Origin: Chaetorhynchus papuensis
Lineage: Eukaryota > Chordata > Aves > Passeriformes > Rhipiduridae
NCBI GenBank assembly: GCA_013396525.1
Contig: VWYX01000009.1
Location: forward strand, 1,473,052-1,537,051
DNA: 64,000 nt
Direction: 5' to 3'
A program made the translations under genes and the position numbers. A model generated the notes under the pieces. It had not been told where the DNA came from. It saw only the letters and a program-made list of their open reading frames with translations, and searched no databases. Below are positions 37,601 to 49,903 of the stretch, in pieces. Numbering within the stretch: position 1 is the first letter of the stretch; every line of letters begins with the position of its first letter.

Positions 37601-40600
37601 AAATATTCAATTTTGGATCGAACCTGATTTTTTTATGTCACTGGTCTCTCTGCAAGACTGTTTTCTTCCTCTAATCAGACCCACATCAGATCATGAGTCT
37701 TAAGGTTGACCAAGACAAAACAGACACCACATTTATCCACTTTCTATTAATCTCTTCCATTTATTCTCTTTCCATTAATATAACTCTAACTTTGATTTGG
37801 AATGTAGTGATTTTAAACAACCAAAAATGGTCAATGGGCCACTTTTAAAGGGCTTTATTATCAAGGCTCCAGGAAAAAAAGACAAGTAAGAGTAAGTGCT
37901 GTAAACTCCAATCTTTTCTCCTTTTCAGAGATAGTTTAGGGAGTTTCAGGTTTTTTTTGTTTTGGAGGAAAATATTTTGAGGCAAGTCAGTCCTCCTCTG
38001 TAGACCACTAAGTGTTAGCTGAACATTTATAACTAATCTACACAGTTGGCTGATAACATGATTGTAGCTCTTCTCCTTGCTAATAGATGTAAAACCCCAA
38101 GTGGGTGGAGGCAGTTGGTAGAAAAGAAGCAGAGAGTAAGATTTATGATTTTCAGAAGACACTAAAGTACTAGTCTAACGTTGCTATTTCATAGTTGTCA
38201 CAGTTACACAGGGCTGTAGTATGACTGGGAAAAAAAATGAAAAAAAGAGATGATGACAATGATGATGGGTAAATTAATATGATCCATAGTTATCAAAGTT
38301 TGCTTAGAAGCACCTTGCAGCACATATGAAGAGATAACTAAAATTAGATAGGATAAATTCAATCCAAAGTGACACATTTCTTTCTTCTCAGAAATTTTCA
38401 TAATTCCTACATGAATGTGATTCTTGTCATCAGCACATTCCAGTATAATGCAAAAAGAGAGATTAAATTTACAAAGGAGATATTTCAACTTTAATTATAG
38501 GCAAATGAAACAAGCTTATATTGTAAATTAACTCACAATCATATTAATTCTTCTGTCTCATTTAAAGACTTTGTAAGAAATGCAGTAAATCTTATTTAAC
38601 TGTTTCTTGGTGATATTTCACTTTGGGCTTGATACCCATTAAAACTTTGACATAAAACCAATGAGGAAGTGTATTCTTTCTTATATGCTTTTAAAGACAT
38701 AGGGAATTTCACAGATTTGTTCAATGCTTGCAATTTTGCCCTACAGGTAGTTCTTCCACAGTGATGTATTCTGTATAAAAAGTAGCTGTGGTTTGATATT
38801 TATTTGTATGATCAATCAATGCTCTCCACACAATTACCATACTAATTTTTTGCTAGAAAATGGTATCTAGCAAAACCAGCACGTATGCACTTGTTTTTAC
38901 AACATATATAGAAAGGCTATTATGAACACCAACAAGACAATGTCATATTTCATAATGAAGATTACATTAGAAACCTGGATTTCACTCATGTCTATGAAAT
39001 ATTACTTTTTAGTGCAAAGGAAAACTTAGAGTATTTCAAAGAACAAAGTAACAATGTGGTACTCATTCTAAAATATATGTTAAATGCCTTAAGTTATCAT
39101 TATCCTTTGTATCTCTTGGCTTACACTCATCTGACCTTTATCCTTCTAGAAACAAGAACCTAAAGGCAAGGACCAAGTCTATCTCTCTTGTGGCAGACCT
39201 TAAAGAAATTACTAAAATTAATAATTAGATATAACCAAACATTAAATACCCCTTGAGTATAGTTTCACTGCCCAAGCCTACATTGATCCAGTGATCTCAG
39301 CATGAAAGCAGCATTAAAATATTAGCCTAAAGACAGTCAAAGATTGCCACACATCAGTAGGTAACTCTATGTAAAGTTCAGCAAGATTTGTTTCCTATCT
39401 GCCAAGATAACATAACAATAAAAAACTCCTAACCTTGAGGCAAAACCACATCATTAGCTACCAGACAGATGTTATTTTACAGACATTATTCCAACTCGCT
39501 TTCCAAAATTAGCTTAAAAGTGTTCACAAGCACAAGCACAGTTGCACTGATAAAATTTCTAAGAGATCTGGTAGTATGCCATTCACACATCTTTTCTGTG
39601 TTGTTGAACCCATTCGTGGCTCCTGTTTTTATCACTTTAAATCCTAAGTATTCATGACAGGCACAGCAGGCCCATCCATACACTTGTCCGTTCACAACCA
39701 CATTGCCTTTAAAGACAAACCAGAAATTTCTCTGCTACTGGTCTGATATGAGTGAGCTAAAGAAACCTGTTAGGAAACTCCCAAGTTTTCTTCAGCCTTT
39801 TGGGATGCCTTTTCCTTTTGCCCAATCTCTACACGGTATGACCTTGTGTCTTAGTACAGGCACTGCAGTACACTGCAGTTCTCTATGCTTTTGAGAGAAC
39901 AAGTTTTCATATGCCTATTGGCAAGGAAAAATTATTTCATGTCACAATCACAGAGGTAAATGACATGCCAAAATAAAGGACATTTCAGATGGGATTTTTT
40001 TCCGGGATGATTTTTTCAGTCATGTCTGTATGGCTTCTCCTCTTGCTGATAAAGCCAATCATTTCCCCCTAACCTGTTCCTCCAGCTCCAAGAATGACGT
40101 CCTTTACTTATGTACAAAAAGTCAGTTTTACTCCCTCTCAAACCCTTATGTCTTATTCCCCTACAGAGTCATGGGTCTTTCCAGTTCCTAAAACCTGAAT
40201 ACCACAGCTACAAAGCCCTAGTGAAAATGTGGTGCAGATTGCCAGCACAGGAGAGGTAGTGAAGAACAGCCTGGGGACAGGAATTGAATGCCTCTCTTGG
40301 ACAGCATTGTACCCCACAGAAACACATACCCATCATGCAACAAACTGTAAGGGAACAAGTGCCTTAGCCTCCTTGCTTCCAATACCCAGCCCATGGTTTC
40401 TTTGTGAGTATTCCCAGACACACTTCCAGTCTCTGTAAATTCAGACACTGAGAGAAAAAAGGCACAGGAGGGCACAGATTTGCAAGTCTACATCATCTCA
40501 TCCAGTCTGAGGAATGGGGATGCTATTATATACAAAGACAATAAATGCAGTTTCAGCTGGTATTCACGGGGATTTATGAGATTTATGACTAAAAGAGAAG

Positions 40601-40859
40601 AGTGCTTAAGCCTCTGGAAGTTGATCAGGATGTTTTCCTCTCCGTCTAAATCACATTGCTCACCTATCAGACACTAAAACAACAGATGCAAAGGCAACCA
40701 AAAATCTGTGAATTTTACCTGGAAACAAACATCATGCTACGTGCACTATAGCAGGTCCAAAACTGTCTTGTACATCCATGCAGCAAGAGCAGAGCAGATT
40801 CTGAAGGACGTAAACCTTTGCTTTCCATAAGAACCTAAGATCCAAGCCTGGATCCATGA
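31642..40859. other. long unannotated AT-rich stretch
   Basis: About 9.2 kb without any element I can name. Short poly-A and poly-T runs occur, for example near 33940 and 37950. There is a 9-bp inverted repeat at 35408-35426, of a size expected by chance. Frames on both strands at 39469-39701 stay open for about 60-80 codons without known domains or splice framing. Confidence 0.45.
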
Positions 40860-41240
40860 TATGTTGAATGTCTTTTGGGCCCCTCACTACAAGAAGAACA
40901 TTGAGGTTCTGAAACAAGTCCAGAGAAGGGCAATGGAGCTGGTGAAAGGTCTGGAGCACAAGTCTTATGAGGACCAGCTGAGGGAGTTGCAGTGTTTATT
41001 CTGGAGAAAAGGAGACTCAGAGGAGACCTTACCCCTCTCTACAACTATCTGAAAGGAAGTCATAATGACATTGGGTCATTCTCTTCTCCCTAGTCACAAG
41101 TGACAGGAAGAGAGAAAACAGCCTCAAGTTGCACCAGGGATTGGAAAAATTTCATGACGGAAAGGATTGGCAGGCATCTCATGCTCAAAGAGCAGCAAGG
41201 GAGAAAAGGCTTTCTTCCTGGAGTCCATCTGGTTTCTAGA
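40860..41240 (+). mobile_element. CR1 LINE 3' fragment
   Basis: Sense copy of the CR1 3' region. It starts near 'gggcccctcactacaagaag' (40878-40897), then 'cagagaagggcaatggagct' (40920-40939), 'gtctggagcacaagtcttatg' shortened by one base, 'gagaccttacccctctctac' (41023-41042) and 'cctcaagttgcaccaggg' (41132-41149). After about 41180 the match becomes patchy. No octamer tail is visible, so the 3' end is lost or too decayed to see. It belongs to a different subfamily from the copy at 25975, judged by its block reading 'ccctctctacaactatctgaa'. Confidence 0.85.
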
Positions 41241-44052
41241 CGTCTAAAAAGATTGAAAATGCAGAAGCAGAAGAGAGGCAATCCTTTTCTTACAGTAATG
41301 GGAGGTAGAGAACATGCTGAACTCTTTCTGACAGGAGAAAGTGCCTGTGACCCCCACACAAGCAGTCACTTCTGATTTAGAGTTCTTCCTTATGCAACAT
41401 CTTACCATTTCCAGGTCTCTCGTATCTGATAGTGCCTAGAAAACAAAGCAGTACCTTAACAAACAAGAATCCAAGCAGCTTTTGGAAGACAGGTGGATCT
41501 TGACCAAAATCCCACATGAGAGAGCCCATAAGATCTGCAGAAGTTCTGATGTTACCAAATACATTGCTAAGCTCTACAGAAGCAGGATAAATTTGAACTA
41601 TAAATAAAATCAGTAGGAAAATTTGGGATGTATCAGAGGATGCATACAGATTTCTGTCTACTACTAAGAAAAAGAACAACCAATTATTTTTACATTCTAT
41701 GGCTGAGATTCTAGTACTGGTCCACAGGAACCTCTTAACTTCCAGCCTCATCCTAGGTTTCATAGGCATTAGTAGATAAGTCACTGCCACTCAGAAGCAA
41801 GAAGAGTAAATATAAAATTGAAGTTTAAAATAATTTCATGTTTTATTTAATGTTACTTTTAAAGACATTTTAGGTTACTATCTCAATTGGTATTCACCAT
41901 CAACTGCTGGGGTTTGATCCCAGCTCAACAAAAAAACACTCCACTACTGAGGTTATCACCCAGGGACCTAGCTCACTAAAATCAAAATCAGTGAAAGTTT
42001 TGCCATCAAAGCTGTTGGATGCATACATAATTATACACTAGTAACGCTGTATTCACCATCATATAAGGGATTCTGTCACTAGGGAGAACTTCCTGTTTTC
42101 CAAATTACGAGACTAAAAACTCAGTATACATAGGCCCAAGGAAAGACAGTGTTTAGAGAATAAATGAAACTGAGAAAGATACTAGGATATTTTGGGTTTG
42201 GCTATGAAAAAAAACAGAATCAATGAGATCAAAGGCAGCCTAAATAAATGTCATCCCTCATATGACATTATGTCTACAGACTGGTGTCAAAATGTAAAGC
42301 CTTCCAACAGAGTATTTTTTTACCTACTATACATACTTCTGTAGGACACCTATGTACCTAAAGAAAGACAACCAGTTTATTTTACAGAGATCTCTCTGTA
42401 TACTTGAAAGAGTATTGTTCTTTACTATTTCACCACAGCTTTAGACACTAGAAGTTAACAGTCAGTCCCAGAGACAGACACATGCCTCTCAGGCATATAT
42501 ATGCATCCTGGCAACTTTCTCCACACACCTGCCCAAACAAAAGAGAGTTACTTTTCAGGCAGGGAGACAGCCAGATTGCACAGCATTTCCTAAAGGCCTT
42601 TAAAGGACTTCTGATCTATGGGAATATTTAATCAACCCAAGAGTAAAGCAGACTCTACAGTTCATGTGTCTTTCCCACTTTGTATCTAGCAGAAGCAGCA
42701 GATGTTGTCTCTACTTTCTCCAGTAGATGCCCTATTTCTTGGAAGACAAGGAGACGAAAAGGGCAGCTTTCTGCAGACTAGATAAACATGCACCTTTTAA
42801 GCACAGCAAAGCTTTAGCTAATTAAAGAGTTCTAAAGAATACAGCTGCTTGTTTATGCTTTAAGATCATTAAAACCCAAGTCCTTTTGGAGCAGACCAGC
42901 ATCTTCTTTGCAGTTGCAAAGAGTAAGAAACATACAGTAGAGAAAATTAAACTGATCCATAGCCATCTATAAATAGATCTGTTCTGTCTGTAAAATTGTT
43001 TCTGAGATATTTAGATCCCTCCTTGAAAACAAAGTAATTGTCTTTCAATACCCAAAGGTGATTCACTTTGGAGAGTGAGTACCAGAAAATATCAGCTGCA
43101 ATCCATCTTGAGCAAGAACAGTAACTCTAGAAATTAGAAATGTTAATGCCCTTGGAGACTTTGCTAAAGTTAGTGCTTCCAGGTGCACAGATCTTCTCAT
43201 GGCCCTTTTTCACAGTTTCCTCTTCCATTAAAAATAAGTATTTCTATACCATGGTGACTATACATGGAGATTTATAAACCACAGGAGTACACAGGCCATA
43301 CTCCAAACACCTAACATTTAACAAAACAAAACTGAGCACAGGATTATAGCATCTACTTTCTATAATACAGGTGTTGGATCCTAGTAAACAAATGCATTCA
43401 CACAGACTAAAAAATTGAAATTTGAAAAAGCAGCAGCTTATCATACTGCTTTTCCTGTTTCCACTCCACCCCCACACAAAAACAGGAAGACTGTCCAACA
43501 CACAGAGCTGACTTAAAGCCAGTCTTGGCAGCAAACACAGGACAGGACCACCATCCCTGCAAGAGGGAAGCATAATTTACCAGCTTGCGTGCACACTATC
43601 CTTTCTTTCCGTAATAACAGTTTCCAGATATAAGGATTTGCGGCAAGAAATTCCCGGTCCACTGGCAATATCTGGCTTCTGCAGCAGCAGCTTGCAGCAC
43701 TGGATAGTGTTAAAATCTGCAGTGCCTGCATGTAAACTGGCCTAGCTTCTGTCTAAAAATGAGGCATTACAGTGACCCCAGGATTTTGTGACTCTAGGAC
43801 ACATTTTACATTTTCTAGATGGTTGTGGTCATCTTTCAGTCACAGACTGCGACTCTGTAAGTTCAGAGTTGGAAGGTCTAAAAGCAAATGAGTCAATGGA
43901 AAGAAAACCTGTGACTCACTGCAAGCAGTGAAATGAATGGACAAAGCATATAAAGGCCAAACTCAAAGAACCACTTTGCTATATAGTTTAGATACTAGTG
44001 GTAATGCCTCAGGGACAACAAAACCTGGGAGTTTTACAAAATCATGCAGCTG
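41241..44052. other. unannotated sequence
   Basis: No repeat is recognised. The 137-codon reverse frame at 41377-41790 is among the longest outside repeats. It is rich in hydrophobic residues by composition and shows no domain; about one or two frames of this length are expected by chance in this window. Confidence 0.4.
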
Positions 44053-44076
44053 AGTGTTTAACTTAAGTTAAACACT
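44053..44076. repeat. perfect 24-bp palindrome
   Basis: The sequence from agtgtttaac to its mirror is an exact reverse-complement palindrome with no spacer, centred on cttaag. A random sequence of this size would contain a perfect 24-bp palindrome in well under one window in a hundred. It could form a cruciform or bind a dimeric protein. No function can be read from the sequence. Confidence 0.9.
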
Positions 44077-45401
44077 TCATTTAAGGGAGGAAAAGCTAAT
44101 CCAAAACAGATGTAAGGGGTTTCAGGACCTTGCTTAAATCTGCTTCAGTAGTTTGGCTACTGCACTGAAATGTGTGCAAAGCCTCACTTAATTGTTGCTT
44201 CAGTCTTTCACAATTCTTGAATGCAAAAGTCAACATGATCAGAAATGATGCTATGCCAATTCATGGCCTTTAATTTGCTTCTTAACCTCTCCCAAAGTCA
44301 AAATACAAAGATACAAGTCTGTTACATAGGTGGTAGATACCTCTAAGAAACAATTACACCTGCAGCTTTCAAAACTTGACACTTCTCAAGTAGAGAATAA
44401 ATATTCTATTTTAATTGTTTTAAACACTGCTGAACAACACACAAAGATAGATAATATAAGTTCAGGAGAAAAATCATCACTTAGAAAACAGAAGGAAAAG
44501 AGGGTTTGGAAGGTAAATGTCTTGCTTAATGTAAGTGTAATTATGAAGATCTACAATATGTCTGAGGAGACATTACATTCTGTAGGACAAAACATCTTAC
44601 TCAATCTTATACGCTAGCTTTGCAAGTGGAATTTAGGCATTGTAATATCCAGATTGTAGATGGCTGCTGCCCAGTTTCTGTTATGTTCCTTTTATGTCAT
44701 ATATAAGTAGAATTTATAGCCTAAAAAATTATCTTTATTGAAAACAATATATTGATTCAATCTGCTCCTTAAATGTGCTGGAAGTGCCAGGAAAGGACCA
44801 AGACTCTAATCCCACTCAGAAAGAAATTTCAAAGGTCTAACCATAAACTAGAGAGAGGTATTGTCTTCTGTTTGGGATTGATGGCTGCAAATCCGTATGT
44901 CTGTGACAAGCTGCATGATCTCTTTCCTCTCTGAGGAATTCACTGCTGCAAAATGTTGTGGATAACAGAGGCATACTAAAATCCAAAAAGAAACTGGACA
45001 AATACATTGGGGAAAAAAGTTTAAGTGGAGGCAAAAAGCCCAAACACATACTTCTTCTGGGCCAGAAAGTCTATGCTGGGAAATATATTGAGGAAGTATC
45101 ACCACATTTGACCCTGCCTTTCTTAATGTTTTCATTAGCACTTACCACTTTCAGAAGCAGAGCACACTGAATAACAGACTATTACAATACTTGAAACTAT
45201 AAATGTATCCTGAAAAGTTTTATGGTCTTCTTGGCTGAAGAAATGGCACTACAAAAGAAAAATCCAAGGAAGATGGAAAAAAGACGACCTGACACAGTTG
45301 GTTCTTAGATGTGTTCAAAATACCTAGCCAATCTGTCTGGCAAAGTTTAATGACTGCAGTTTCCAAAAACAATGGGCAAGATCATTGCATAGAAGACACT
45401 C
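44077..45401. other. unannotated AT-rich sequence
   Basis: Nothing recognisable lies between the palindrome and the LTR. Several short chance frames are present. Confidence 0.5.
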
Positions 45402-45985
45402 TGTGTTGGTTTCAGATGCAGTACAGTTAATTTTCTTCACAGTGACTGGTATGAAGCTGTTTTGGATTCATGCTGAACACAGGGGTTGATAATACAGAGA
45501 TATTTTTGTTATTGCTGAGCAGGGCTTGCAGAGACCCAGGGCCTTCTGTACTTTTTGCAATGCACGATGGCGAGGAGACTGGGAGTGCATCGGAGATTGG
45601 GATGGGACACAGACAGGACAGGTGACCCCAGCTGACCAAGGGGATATTCCAGACCATGTGACATCATGCTCAGTACATAAAGTAGGGGGAAGAAGGCAGA
45701 AGTGGGGGACATTTGGAGTTTTTCTTCCCAAGAAATCCTCACTTTTGATAGCAGCTTGCTCTCCTGGAGATGGCTGAACACCTCCCTGCCCATGGGAAGC
45801 ACTGAATGAATTCCTTGGTATGCTTTGCTTGAGTGCGCAGCTTTTGTTTTTCCCTGTTAAACTGTCTTTATCTCAACCCGTGAGTTTTCTAGATTTTACC
45901 CTTCTGATTCTCTCTCCCACCCCACAGGAGGGGAAGTGAGCAAGGGGTTCATGGTACTTGGTTCATTAGCGGTTAAACCATGACA
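45402..45985 (+). mobile_element. solo LTR of an avian endogenous retrovirus, family C
   Basis: A 584-bp block starts tgtgttggtt and ends ggttaaaccatgaca. It matches from memory an LTR family abundant in birds: the opening 'agttaattttcttcacagt' (45425-45443), 'gctgaccaaggggatattcc' (45631-45650), 'ctggagatggctgaacacct' (45763-45782) and 'gtctttatctcaaccc' (45866-45881) all occur in order. A TATA-like acataaag (45675-45682) lies just after tgacatca (45659-45666), one base from a cyclic-AMP response element. No retroviral coding sequence flanks it. A target duplication is not clear (flanks gacactc and caatttg). Divergence from the remembered family sequence is moderate. Confidence 0.85.
45659..45682 (+). 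promoter_or_regulatory. decayed CRE and TATA-like box of LTR C
   Basis: tgacatca at 45659-45666 differs by one base from the palindromic tgacgtca element, as expected after CpG decay. acataaag at 45675-45682 sits at TATA-box position. Together they mark the former U3 promoter, which is probably weak now. Confidence 0.45.
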
Positions 45986-48585
45986 CAATTTGAAGAGCTG
46001 CTGAAATAGTCAAAGAAAACATTTATAGGAATGAAGACCAGAAAACTGCTGTTGAAGTCTCAAATGGTCTATTTGAAAATAAAGCAAGCAAACCCAGTCT
46101 GGTTCACATTTAAGTCAGACATTTCAGAATACTGAGGTCAAGTTGGTTTTATTCACATTTTTTTCATAAAAATAATGAGTCATGTACATGCACAGATCTG
46201 GACTTGTGAAGTATCCTTTCAGAAGAACAGGCACAACAGAACAGAAGAACAGACATCAGAAAAGGGTATTTTTTCTGTTACTGTTCTTTTCTGTTCTGTT
46301 GCTAGACATCTGAATTCACACTAATTTGTCGTAACACCTGCAGAAGCTGTTTTATTAGCTAGGTAAAAGCACTGAGCTATTGAATCTCTTACTTGAAGTG
46401 TCCTCCAGTGCGACTCCCTGGCTGCAGACTAATTAGTATGTATGTCAGCACAGCAGCAGCATGGATGAGGAGGGCACACTGACCTAAGCTGCAAGCCAGC
46501 GTCACCACACAGACACGTCCAGAAACAAAGCTCGCATCACCTACCCCTCATAAAAACAACACCTTTTTGTCTCTGGCCACAAACAGTCTGCCTATTCTGT
46601 AAGGCAGAGAGAACAGGTAACAAGCATCTTATTCTCCCTCATTTTGCATTTCTGTCAGCACACAGGAATCAGAAATCACACAATTCATTAGTGAGCCAGA
46701 ACCAGCTCAACAGAAAGCAGGCAGACCCACTCAGTTCTCTCCTTGCCAAATTCCCTCTGTGGGAAAGGCAAACCTCTAATATATTCCCTGTCTCCTATTG
46801 ATCTGGTCCCCAAAGAAGCTGTGGAGCATCGGGTTGGAATTTATATCCTCCTAGATAAATTATAAAGAATATTATGCAGTACTAGGAACAACTTGCAGAG
46901 TTGAGTAAATTACTGTGACTTTTACAGCCCTATTTTTTATAGTTCAATGTTAAGAATAGTAACAATATAGTATATCACTAGAAATAGAAGAACTATAATT
47001 AAAATTTGCTGGTGACTATTTGTCCACAAATGCAGCCATAGTGCACAGAAAAGTACTATTAGCTCCATCCAGTACCATTGCTCCACCTACATGTAACAAA
47101 AATACTGTATTTCCCTCTCTTTACAAATGCATGTAAGATGTGTCTATCATCAGTTCTGGAAACAAAATCCTAAAAAAAGACTTTTGTCTTTGTGTCTTTA
47201 TTATTGTATTTGAAAGACAACATCCGGATGTCACTTCAAGTGGCCAGACAGTAGTTCTCAGTCAGAAGTCAGAGAATCATTTACTCTCTTCAACCTTTGC
47301 TTTGTTAATTTTGTCCACACAAAAATACTTCTCTAAAAGTCAAATTTTTCCACAGGTGTGGAGACACCAGTGCAGATCAGATTATCTTTGCAAGGATGTC
47401 CAGAAGCCAGAAAGAAGATTGAGTCTTCGTCACACTTATCTAATAACTCTGACTTTCAATGAGAAAGTATAGCAAGCACAAGTATGTCTCCAGCATTATG
47501 CTCTTTGAGAAATATCTTAACTTCTTTTTCCTCCTTTCTAGCCCCTAAAAATTTTGATTTCTGTATTTCTCTCCATCATTAGCCAATAAGGACAAGTATG
47601 AAAGACATCCTGCTCATTTCAAACAGCTGAGGGCACAAGAGCTAAGATTGTTCCATGTGTCAAATGCAAATTAGAATTTTTCTTTCATGTAATGTGCTTT
47701 AAAAAAGGTTTGTCTTCATTCAGAAATTAGCTCCAAGGAGCTACAAAACTATTCAGAATCTGGCTTGATTTAACACATTTCTTTCCTATTGAATATTAGC
47801 TTTATTACTGCAGCTGGCAACTGAGACACTTTTCGCTGATATGTGGTTTGACCCCATCTTGCATCAGGCAAACTAGTGATCTAGAACAAATTCTGACAGG
47901 CAAGACATAACCTCAAGATGTACAGTATATTACATTATTGCTCCCTGAGGCAAAAAAGGAAAAAAGGCTAGGTGACACATTCTTTCACACTGCCAAATGA
48001 AAGCAAAAATGTTCACAACGATTGAGATAACCAAAGAAATCTGCACTTTAGATCTATTCAAAAGTTTCTAGAGATCTTCTTTGGAAAATAAAATTATCTT
48101 TTTCTTCTTTAAGCATAAGGGTTTCTGAGGTAAAATTACTCTGACATTTAAAACTTCCATCCAGAAAGGCACTTGTTTCATTTTAAATGCAGTTTACCAC
48201 TGACTTAGGAAGTGCACACTTAGTTCAGGATCAGGACTTGCATATGGATGCCACAGTCAGTTCTCATCCATGGAAAGCAGAGTTCACCAGTTTTTCCAGA
48301 TCTCTGAAGGAAAAAAATCAATGAAAGGACTCTCATCTTAAATAAGGGAAGTAAGAACAGATGGGGCTTGAGAAAACAACCAAAGCTATTTAAGTGAAAA
48401 AAGTCAAGTAAATAAGGAGAGCATTACCCAGATGCAGTCGCTATGACTGATCTTGCATCGAAATAGTTTACAAGGAACTAAGATTTCAATCTAACCTGAA
48501 CACTAGCACTACTTTACCAGTCATCATCTAGTCAAATAGTGACTGAGTTTCCAGGAAGCAATCAGGTATTCATTATAGCAATGTG
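45986..48585. other. unannotated sequence apart from a hairpin
   Basis: No repeat family is recognised. The only structured element is the foldback at 46235-46300. The 110-codon frame at 47140-47472 has no identifiable domain. Confidence 0.45.
46235..46300. ncRNA. miRNA-precursor-like hairpin (candidate)
   Basis: The left arm 46235-46263 pairs with the right arm 46271-46300. There are 12 continuous pairs (46235-46246 with 46289-46300), 6 pairs (46247-46252 with 46281-46286) after a 2-nt bulge, a small internal loop, then 7 pairs (46257-46263 with 46271-46277). The seven-base terminal loop is gggtatt. That makes about 25 pairs in a 66-nt foldback, which is the size of a microRNA precursor. 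The arms are low in complexity (aacag and agaac units), so it could instead be a decayed purine-rich simple repeat copied in inverted orientation. Either strand could fold. Confidence 0.3.
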
Positions 48586-48609
48586 GACAGACAGACAGAC
48601 AGACAGACA
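48586..48609. repeat. (GACA)6 microsatellite
   Basis: Six perfect tetranucleotide units. Confidence 0.95.
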
Positions 48610-49081
48610 CCATTGCCCCTCTTGCATTGCACACTGTACAATGTATGAAGAGAGACGGGCCCTGCTAACACGGACTTAAGAACCTTACTCTGGCTGGAGA
48701 CGGTGCACAAAAACGATGGTGCAAATTACTCAAAATCCCATAGAAAACAAAAGGAGATTATTAGGTTAATTCTAGTTTACCCAGCCATGTGCCCTGACCC
48801 ATCAAAAACAGTGCTTTTGTCCTGACTCTTCTCAGATGGAAGTTTTCACTTTCTTCAGAAAAAAACAAGGAACCAGGAGGTTGATGTAATTCTTCCCCCT
48901 TCCCTTCTGCCATCACCCAAAAGATAATTCATTTAATGACAGACAAAGTTACAAAGAAAATACAAAATAAAAAATGAGTCTGCAAGGAATCCACAGTCTA
49001 TGAGTAGGCCAAATATTAACAGTGATTCTGGCATTATTAAAACATTATAGACTCAAAACAAGCTTGTCCAAGTGCTGTACG
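48610..49081. other. unannotated sequence
   Basis: No element is visible until the CR1 junction. The last 18 bases contain the left arm of an inverted repeat that mirrors the CR1 5' end. Confidence 0.5.
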
Positions 49082-49903
49082 GAGGTGCTTGGACAAACTC
49101 AAGAAGTGGGCCCATGGGAATCTCATGAGGTTTAACAAGACCAAGTGCAAGGTGCTGCACCTGGGTCAGAGCAACCCCTGGTACCAGCACAGGCTGGGGG
49201 ATGAGCAGATGGAGAGCAGCCCTGGGGAGAAGGACTTGGGGGTGCTGGTGGGTGAGGGGCTGGACATGACCCAGCCATGGGCACTCCCAGCCCAAAGAGC
49301 CAAACGTGTCCTGGGCTGCATCCAAAGCAGCGTGGGCAGCAGGGGAGGGAGGGGATTCTGCCCCTCTGCTCTGCTCTGGTGAGACCCCACCTGGAACACT
49401 ACATCCAGCTCTGGGGTCCCAGCACAGGAAGGACAGGGACCTGCTGGAGTGAGTTCAGAGGAGGCCACATTCATCAAAGGGATGAAGAACCTTTCCTATG
49501 ACAACAGGCTGAGAGAATTGGGATTGTTCACTCTTGAAAAGAAGAAGCTTCAGGATGATCTAACTGCGGCCTTCCAGCACCTGAAGGGAACCTACAAGAA
49601 AGATGGAGAGACGGTTTACAAGAGCATGTAGTAGCAGAACAAAGGGCCAGGACTTCTAAATGAAAGAAAGTAGGTTTAGATTAGGTATTAGTAAAAAATT
49701 CTTTAGTGTGAGGGTAGTGAGGCACTGGAACAGGTTGCGCAGAGAAGCTGGCGATGCCCCATCCCTGGAGGTGTTTATGGCCAGGCTGGATGGAGCTCTG
49801 AGCAACCTTGTCTAGTGAAAAGTGTTCTTGTCCTTGGCAGGGTGGTTGGAACCATATGGTCTTTAATGTCCCTTCCAACCCAAGCCATTTTATGATTCTA
49901 TGA
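49082..49903 (+). mobile_element. 5'-truncated CR1 LINE with octamer tail
   Basis: Sense copy starting just after the catalytic box of the reverse transcriptase. Blocks 'ctcatgaggtttaacaag' (49122-49139), 'gaaggacttgggggtgctgg' (49228-49247), 'tgagaccccacctggaacac' (49380-49399) and 'ggaggtgtttatggccaggc' (49768-49787) appear in order. It closes with 'cccttccaaccc' and the tail tatgattctatga (49891-49903), the CR1 3' hallmark. Two frameshifts separate the 97-codon opening at 49089-49382 from later blocks. It is better preserved than the copies at 19120 and 40860, so probably younger. Its 5' junction carries a foldback (49064-49096). Confidence 0.92.

Noticed and set aside
39486..39723. Reverse frame with a cysteine-rich stretch (WACCACHEYLGF)
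   Set aside because: About 80 codons between stops with no donor or acceptor framing and no known domain; within chance expectation.
41377..41790. 137-codon reverse-strand open frame
   Set aside because: With the stop frequency of this AT-rich sequence, one or two frames of this length are expected by chance. No domain is recognisable and no flanking exon signals stand out.
45509..45802. Overlapping reverse frames of 76-97 codons
   Set aside because: They are antisense to solo LTR C and reflect its composition, not a gene.
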